This document shows, piece by piece, positions 57,331 through 64,000 of a DNA stretch of 64,000 nucleotides; the first letter of the stretch is position 1; every line of letters begins with the position of its first letter. Under the pieces are notes generated by a model. The model saw only the letters and a program-made list of their open reading frames with translations. It ran no database searches and was not told the origin of the DNA. The DNA is taken from NCBI GenBank assembly GCA_963837755.1, contig CAWIOP010000004.1, positions 310,001-374,000 on the forward strand, written 5' to 3'. Source of the DNA: JADGHX01 sp963837755. Its GTDB lineage: Bacteria > Pseudomonadota > Gammaproteobacteria > Steroidobacterales > Steroidobacteraceae. A program made the position numbers and the translations under genes.

Positions 57331-58146
57331 ATGTATTTGAAGCGGTTTTGTGTCGCGTTGACCGGCGTCGCGTTGATCGGCCTCGCCGGGTGCCAGACGG
57401 TGCAGACCACCCAGCCCGGCGCCGTAGGCGTGGAGCGGAAGCAGCGCATGCTGGTTTCCGAGAAGGAGGTGGAGGCGGGCGCTGCGCAGGCCTACGCTCA
57501 GGAAAAGGAAAAAGCAAAGGCCGCGGGCAAGCTGAATTCCAATAGCGCGCTTACTTCGCGGGTTCGCAGCGTTTCACAGCGGCTGATTCCCGGCACCGGC
57601 ACCTTCCGCTCGGACGCGCCGAGCTGGAACTGGGAGGTGAACACGCTCAGCACGAAAGAGCTGAACGCCTACTGCATGCCGGGCGGCAAGATCATGGTGT
57701 ACAGCGGGCTCGTGGATCAGCTCGAACTCTCGGATGCGGAAGTCGCCGCCATCATCGGCCACGAAATGGCGCACGCGTTGCGCGAGCACAGTCGGGAGAG
57801 AATCTCGCGTGCGTATGCGCAGCAGCTGGCGCTGGCTGGCGTTGCGGTGGTTACCGGTGCGGGCGAGGGAGCGATCAACCTCGCGAACATGGTGGCATCT
57901 GTCACCTTCCAATTGCCCCACAGCCGCGAGCAGGAATCCGAAGCGGACATCATCGGCCTCGAACTGATGGCTCGCGCGGGCTACGACCCGAACGCGGCGG
58001 TGAGTGTGTGGAAGAAGATGATGTCCGCCGATCGCGGTGGCACGCCGCAGTTCCTCAGCACGCATCCGTCGCCCAAGTCGCGCATTAAAGACCTCGAGGC
58101 GCTGGTGCCGCAGGTGATGCCGATCTATCAGAAAGCGAAGAAGTGA
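57331..58146 (+). CDS. M48-family metalloprotease lipoprotein
   Basis: A 271-residue periplasmic zinc protease. The start MYLKRFCVALTGVALIGLAG followed by Cys21 is a lipoprotein signal with lipobox. The zinc-binding motif HEMAH lies in AAIIGHEMAHALREHSRERI, and the third ligand Glu in SREQESEADIIGLELMARAG. LSTHPSPKSRIKDLEAL is the usual end of the LoiP/YcaL-type group. These proteases degrade misfolded outer-membrane proteins. The frame is open to 57205, but MYLKRF (57331) follows GGGAG and gives the signal peptide. Confidence 0.9.
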   Translation: MYLKRFCVALTGVALIGLAGCQTVQTTQPGAVGVERKQRMLVSEKEVEAGAAQAYAQEKEKAKAAGKLNSNSALTSRVRSVSQRLIPGTGTFRSDAPSWNWEVNTLSTKELNAYCMPGGKIMVYSGLVDQLELSDAEVAAIIGHEMAHALREHSRERISRAYAQQLALAGVAVVTGAGEGAINLANMVASVTFQLPHSREQESEADIIGLELMARAGYDPNAAVSVWKKMMSADRGGTPQFLSTHPSPKSRIKDLEALVPQVMPIYQKAKK

Positions 58147-58440
58147 CGCGGGGTGGGGCGGCCCTTGGGGAGTGTCTAAAGAACATCAGGTAGCGCCGAT
58201 GCGCCAAGCGTGCGCTACGGCTTGAGTCCTGTTGGCGCAATAGCGAGGCACGTTGTTAGCGACAACCCCTTGTCAAAAAGTTCGAGACCCCTTCTCACTT
58301 CGACGCCCCGGCTCCTGATGCCCCGGGCGAATTCTGCGACGTTCTTCAGACGGTTCTTCGGACGCGGCGAGGCTGGCGGGTGCAGTCGCCCAAATTCCAC
58401 ACGAATCAGTGATTTGGCATGCCGGCGGGCTCGCTGATGC

Positions 58441-58806
58441 GTGATAATCCGCGCCGTGAGCACTACTCAGGAAGTCGCCCCAGCAGGCCAGGACGCCACC
58501 ACAGCGGGTCAGCCACTCGTCGCGGCGGGCGGGAAGCGCGGCTTGCCGCGCGTTGTCATCGTCGGATGCGGGTTTGGCGGGTTGTTCTGCGCCCGGGCGC
58601 TGAAGAACGCCCCCATCGAGCTCACGGTCGTCGACCGCAATAACTATCACCTGTTCCAGCCGCTTCTATACCAGGTGGCAAGCGCTGCGCTCGCGCCTGC
58701 GGACATCGCACCGCCCATCCGCACGATTCTGCGCGGGCAGGCCAGGCTGGCCGGGCGGTTCCGGTGCCACCGCCGGTCAAGGCGTTCCCGGCCGAAGGCG
58801 CTGTGA
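58441..58806 (+). pseudogene. Type II NADH dehydrogenase, N-terminal fragment
   Basis: From GTG 58456 (or 58441) the protein carries the FAD-binding Rossmann motif RVVIVGCGFGGLFCARALK, then TVVDRNNYHLFQPLLYQVAS and ADIAPPIRTILRGQ, typical of NDH-2. Homology stops after ILRGQ, about 80 residues into a ~430-residue family, and an unrelated Arg-rich tail follows. The rest of ndh is absent; the ABC transporter starts 92 bp later. It is a truncated gene left by a deletion. Confidence 0.75.
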
Positions 58807-58898
58807 CATTGAATTCAGCCGTCGTCAGCCCAAAACAGTGAGCCTTCCTTTTTTCCCGATGAGTGCCGAACTGGCGATGACCTTCATACCGGTGCCCC

Positions 58899-60797
<1,899 letters not shown>

Positions 60798-60854
60798 GAA
60801 GTTCTTCACAGCGCAGAACTGCATGTTTTGAAGTGAATCGAGCTGGCAAATGTC

Positions 60855-63723
60855 TCACGACGTCGCCAGAGCAACGGGGAAGTCCGCAAAGACGTCTGCC
60901 AATGCGAGCCACGGTGCGTGGTCTACAACACTGGCTGCGACGTTGTTCCCTGTGACCACGTTTCGAAACTCCGTGGTGAGCATTTTGCGTGGCAGCTCGA
61001 TGCGCGTGTCGCCCCACACATCCCGGCCGCATGGCAGCCCATCGCGCGCCCCCATCAATCGCAGGCAGAGTCTCGGCACGGCCACGATGGCGAGCTCATC
61101 GCCGAGTTTTCGGGCATAGGCCAGAACGTGCGCGGCGTGCTCGCCTGCCACTCGTAGCGGAATGTAGCTGCCGTCGCGAAATAGCGCTTCGTGAGCGCGG
61201 CGGAATTGCAAGGCGACCCAGGTGACGTGGAGTTTGCAGCGGCCGTCATGAGCGGTTTCAAGCCATTGGCGCAGCGTCTCCACGCGGTGATCCGCTGACA
61301 TCGTCGCCAGGCGTTTCACATCTTCGAGATACCTGCGCCGGAGCGAGTAGTCCACCGGCCGTCGGTTGTCGGGGTCGACGAGCGACCAGTCCCAGATCTC
61401 GTTGCCCTGGTAGATGTCAGGCATGCCGGGCGCAGTGAGCTTGCAGAGCGTCTGGGCAAGGCTGTTCAGGTAGCCGAAGCGCGCCATGCGGCCGGCCAGG
61501 TGTTCCACTTCGGTGGGGATGGGGTTGCCTTCGCGGCGTTCCAGCGACAGCTGGATGAACTGCCGGAGCGCGTTCTCGTATTCCTCGTTCGACGTTCGCC
61601 CAGCTCGTGCGGCGCTTCGCCTCGCGCGAGGCTTTCACCATGTACTCCTCGATGCGCTCGCGATACGTCGTGCAGGCCGCGTCGTCGAGGGCTTCGAGCG
61701 GCCACGTGCCCAGCAGCGTCTGATAGAGCAGGTATTCCGCGTGCGGGCCGGGCGCGGGAAAATCGTCGACGATCGTGCGACGGGCGCGGTTGATGCGGCT
61801 CCATCGTTGAAGGGCCTTGCGCCAGTGCGTGGGCATTTCCGAGAGCACATTGATGCGCGCGCGAACGTCTTCGGCACGCTTGGTGTCGTGCGTGGAGGTG
61901 CCGAGCATCTCGTGTGGCCAGTTGCGCGCACGGTTCTGCGCATCGGTGTGGAACTGGCGAACACTGGTGCCGAAGGTTTCGGGCTCGCCGCCCACTTCGT
62001 TGAGCGACGAGAGACGGGTGAAGCGGTAGAGCGCGGTATCTTCGACGCCTTTCGCCGCCACCGGGGCGGTCACCTGCTGGAACTTGCGCGCGAATGCCCG
62101 CACCTGAGGGTGAATCGGCTCGGCCACGGCGGAAGTGTCGGCGAGCAGCATCGACCGCACGAAATCCAGCAGCGGGATATTCGTTGACGAGCTGCGGCTG
62201 CGCGCGCGTCCGACGGCCCATTCGATGTAGCGACGGTCTTCGTCGGACACCGTGTCAGCGACATAGGTGCGATAGACAGGGAACGCCGCGATCACTTCCG
62301 TGAGCGCCTGGCGCAGGTTGGTGAGCGTGAAATCGCGCGTGTGGCGGTCCGCTTGCGCGATTCGCGCGAGCTGGTTGGCGAGTACGTTCAGCTCAGCCGC
62401 CAGCGACGTTCGCAGCACCAGCACCTTCGACTCGTAGGCGGTGTTGGCCCACTCCACGTAGTCGCCAATGAAGGTGCGGTACACGCGGTCGAGTCGCGTC
62501 TTGACGCGCGAGTCCACGAACAGGCCGTTGACGACGTTCGTGAAGTTGTAGCCCGTGGTGCCGTGTACGCGCCACGATTGAGGCAGGTGCTCGAAGCCGG
62601 CGGTGATCTTTTCCACGAGCAGGTAGAGCGGTGCGCCCATCACGCGCTGTGCCTTGCCCTGCAGCTTCTCGAAGTACTGCGCAGGGTCGTAGAGCCCATC
62701 GGGATGATCGATGCGCAGGCCGTCGAGCTTGCCCTCGCCAATCAGCTCCAGCGCCAGGCGATGCGTCGCGTCGAACACCGCGTCGTTCTCCATGCGCAGC
62801 GCTGCCAGATCGTTCACGTCGAAGAAGCGGCGGTAGTTGATGTCGTCCGCGGCCACGCGCCAGTAGGCGAGGCGATAGCACTGGCGTTCCAGCAGGTCGT
62901 GAAGCGCGTCGAAACTCTGGGGATCGCCGGCGTTCCCACTGAGTTCTGTCGCAGCCACCTCTACTGCAGCTCGCAGGTCGGGCGTGGCGTTCAGCTGCTC
63001 CATGAGGCGCTGTTTGTGAATCTCCTCGTCCCGGTCACGCTCGATCATCTGATCCGGAGTGCTGGTTTCGCGGTCGGGCAGATTGCGGAAGGCGGCGACG
63101 AGACTTTCCAGCTCCCGCATGCCGGGGACGGGGGCGCCGAACTGGGCGAGCGCGCGTTCGAGCACCACCGGGTAGGTGCGTGGGTCGATGGGGAACCGGT
63201 GCTGGTGATAGAACACCGCGAACGAGCCGAGCTCCGGCTCATATCGTAGCTGCAGCTCGCCGCGCTCGAGCACCGTACCATAGGGCTCGCCGAGTGCCGG
63301 CACCAGGAGTTTGTCCACCAGCGCCGGATTCGGCGGCGACCAGTCGATGTCGAAGAATTCAGCGAATCGCGAGGCCTTGCCGTTCTCCAGAACGTCCATC
63401 CACCACGCGTTGTCCGCGCCCATGATGCCAACGTGATTGGGCACGAAATCCAGGATGTGCCCCATGCCGTGTGCTCGCAGGGTGCCGACGAGCTCTTCGA
63501 AGTCTTTGCGCGTGCCGATCTCGGCGTTCAGCGAGTTGTGGTCGACAACGTCATACCCGTGCAGGCTGCCCGGACGTGCGCGGAAGTAGGGCGAGCAGTA
63601 GACGTGGCTGATGCCCAGCTCGGCCAGGTAGGGCACGAGGGCCGTCGCATCCTTGAACGTGAAGCCGGCGTTGAGCTGAACTCGATAGGTGGCGCGCGGA
63701 ATAATCGCAGAGCTTTCAGCCAT
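60855..63723 (-). pseudogene. treY: Maltooligosyl trehalose synthase TreY, one-base frameshift
   Basis: The main frame (63723-61417) starts MAESSAIIPRATYRVQLNAG and has YLAELGISHVYCSPYFRARP, GHILDFVPNHVGIMGADNAW, DGLRIDHPDGLYDPAQYFEK (the GH13 nucleophile region) and STHDTKRAEDVRARINVLSE. After KRRTSWANVE it leaves frame; removing one base at about 61590 restores NEEYENALRQFIQLSLERRE and joins the second frame (to 60855), which ends PGMPDIYQGNEIWDWSLVDP and more. Total length of about 955 residues is normal. The enzyme converts maltodextrin ends to a trehalosyl unit. The start overlaps the treZ stop. The frameshift may be a base-call error. Confidence 0.88.
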
Positions 63724-64000
63724 GCCCGCGCTCCAGCAGCCAGGTTACGCTCCACGCTTCCAGCGTGTTGCGCTTCACGGCGCCGCGAATGTTCGGGTGG
63801 GTCGAGTAGATGGCGCGCCCGGCTGGCTTGCCGACGAGCGGCACTGGCTTGTCGCTCAGGTTGGCGATGAGGTGAAGCGCGGCGCCGCTCTTCGTTAACC
63901 AGTCCACCGCGAAGGCGCCGCCCTCCTGAACCTTGACGCAACGGCTGGAAACAATGTTTGGGATGAGCGGCACGATGTCCCGCCGGCGGATGGCGAGCAG
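63716..64000 (-). CDS. treZ: Maltooligosyl trehalose trehalohydrolase TreZ, C-terminal part (cut by window edge)
   Basis: About 94 residues of the C-terminal beta domain: LLAIRRRDIVPLIPNIVSSR, then AFAVDWLTKSGAALHLIANL and LEAWSVTWLLERGHG. The phrase LLAIRRRDIVPLI and the following strand pattern are typical of TreZ ends. Its stop overlaps the treY start by 8 bp, the common treZ-treY operon order; TreZ releases free trehalose from the TreY product. The catalytic domain is outside the window. Confidence 0.8.
   Translation of the reverse strand: MLAIRRRDIVPLIPNIVSSRCVKVQEGGAFAVDWLTKSGAALHLIANLSDKPVPLVGKPAGRAIYSTHPNIRGAVKRNTLEAWSVTWLLERGHG

Overview
The window is GC-rich bacterial DNA. STN-domain TonB-dependent receptors paired with FecI-type sigma factors and FecR regulators, together with treY/treZ, suggest a proteobacterium. 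I lean towards a Steroidobacter- or Xanthomonas-like gammaproteobacterium, but that is an inference; no rRNA, tRNA or core marker gene was seen to place it.

Positions 1-30,180 are mostly nested mobile DNA. Three RIT elements (three co-directional, ATGA-coupled tyrosine recombinases) are present: the end of one at 1-1120, and complete ones at 9680-13102 and 25358-29229. Each sits inside a gene of another transposon: an IS66 tnpC, an IS3 orfB, and the ATPase gene of a four-gene transposon. The two complete elements each carry a perfect 32-bp palindrome at one junction. The IS66 at the left carries a DruA-like (DUF4338) passenger. A complete ISL3-family element (4001-5386) has matching ends, an ATCTTAAT target duplication and an A7 slippery site, and lies inside an older IS3 relic. 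Non-IS cargo includes a decayed tandem-repeat gene, a 774-residue protein of unknown function (6697-9021), a large TonB-dependent receptor (14631-17810) and an OsmC-like gene.

Positions 30,400-57,000 hold two lasso-peptide loci arranged almost as mirror images. Locus 1 has precursor, B and C on the minus strand (39037 to 36309), a convergent TonB receptor (33309-36332), and a divergent sigma/FecR pair (32871-31310). Locus 2 has a GTG-started precursor, B and C on the plus strand (49026-51986), a convergent TonB receptor (54939-51964), and FecR and sigma behind it. In both loci the cyclase and receptor genes overlap tail to tail by about 23 bp. The likely circuit is that the receptor takes up a ligand (perhaps the lasso peptide or a ferric complex) and signals through STN, FecR and sigma.

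Between the loci is an array of regulatory genes and relics: a FecI with a FecR-XRE fusion, an AAA ATPase with tandem operator palindromes, a frameshifted FecR, an intact FecR behind a region-4-only sigma, a degenerate RAYT-like protein, a free-standing STN protein, and a FecR-like protein without its N-terminal domain. A pair of tiny membrane proteins occurs twice (30426-30730 and 41043-41371).

Positions 57,000-64,000 look more like ordinary chromosome: an M48 metalloprotease lipoprotein, a truncated NDH-2, an ABC exporter, treY (one-base frameshift) and the 3' end of treZ. Several otherwise intact genes carry single-base frameshifts, so local sequence error must be weighed against real decay.
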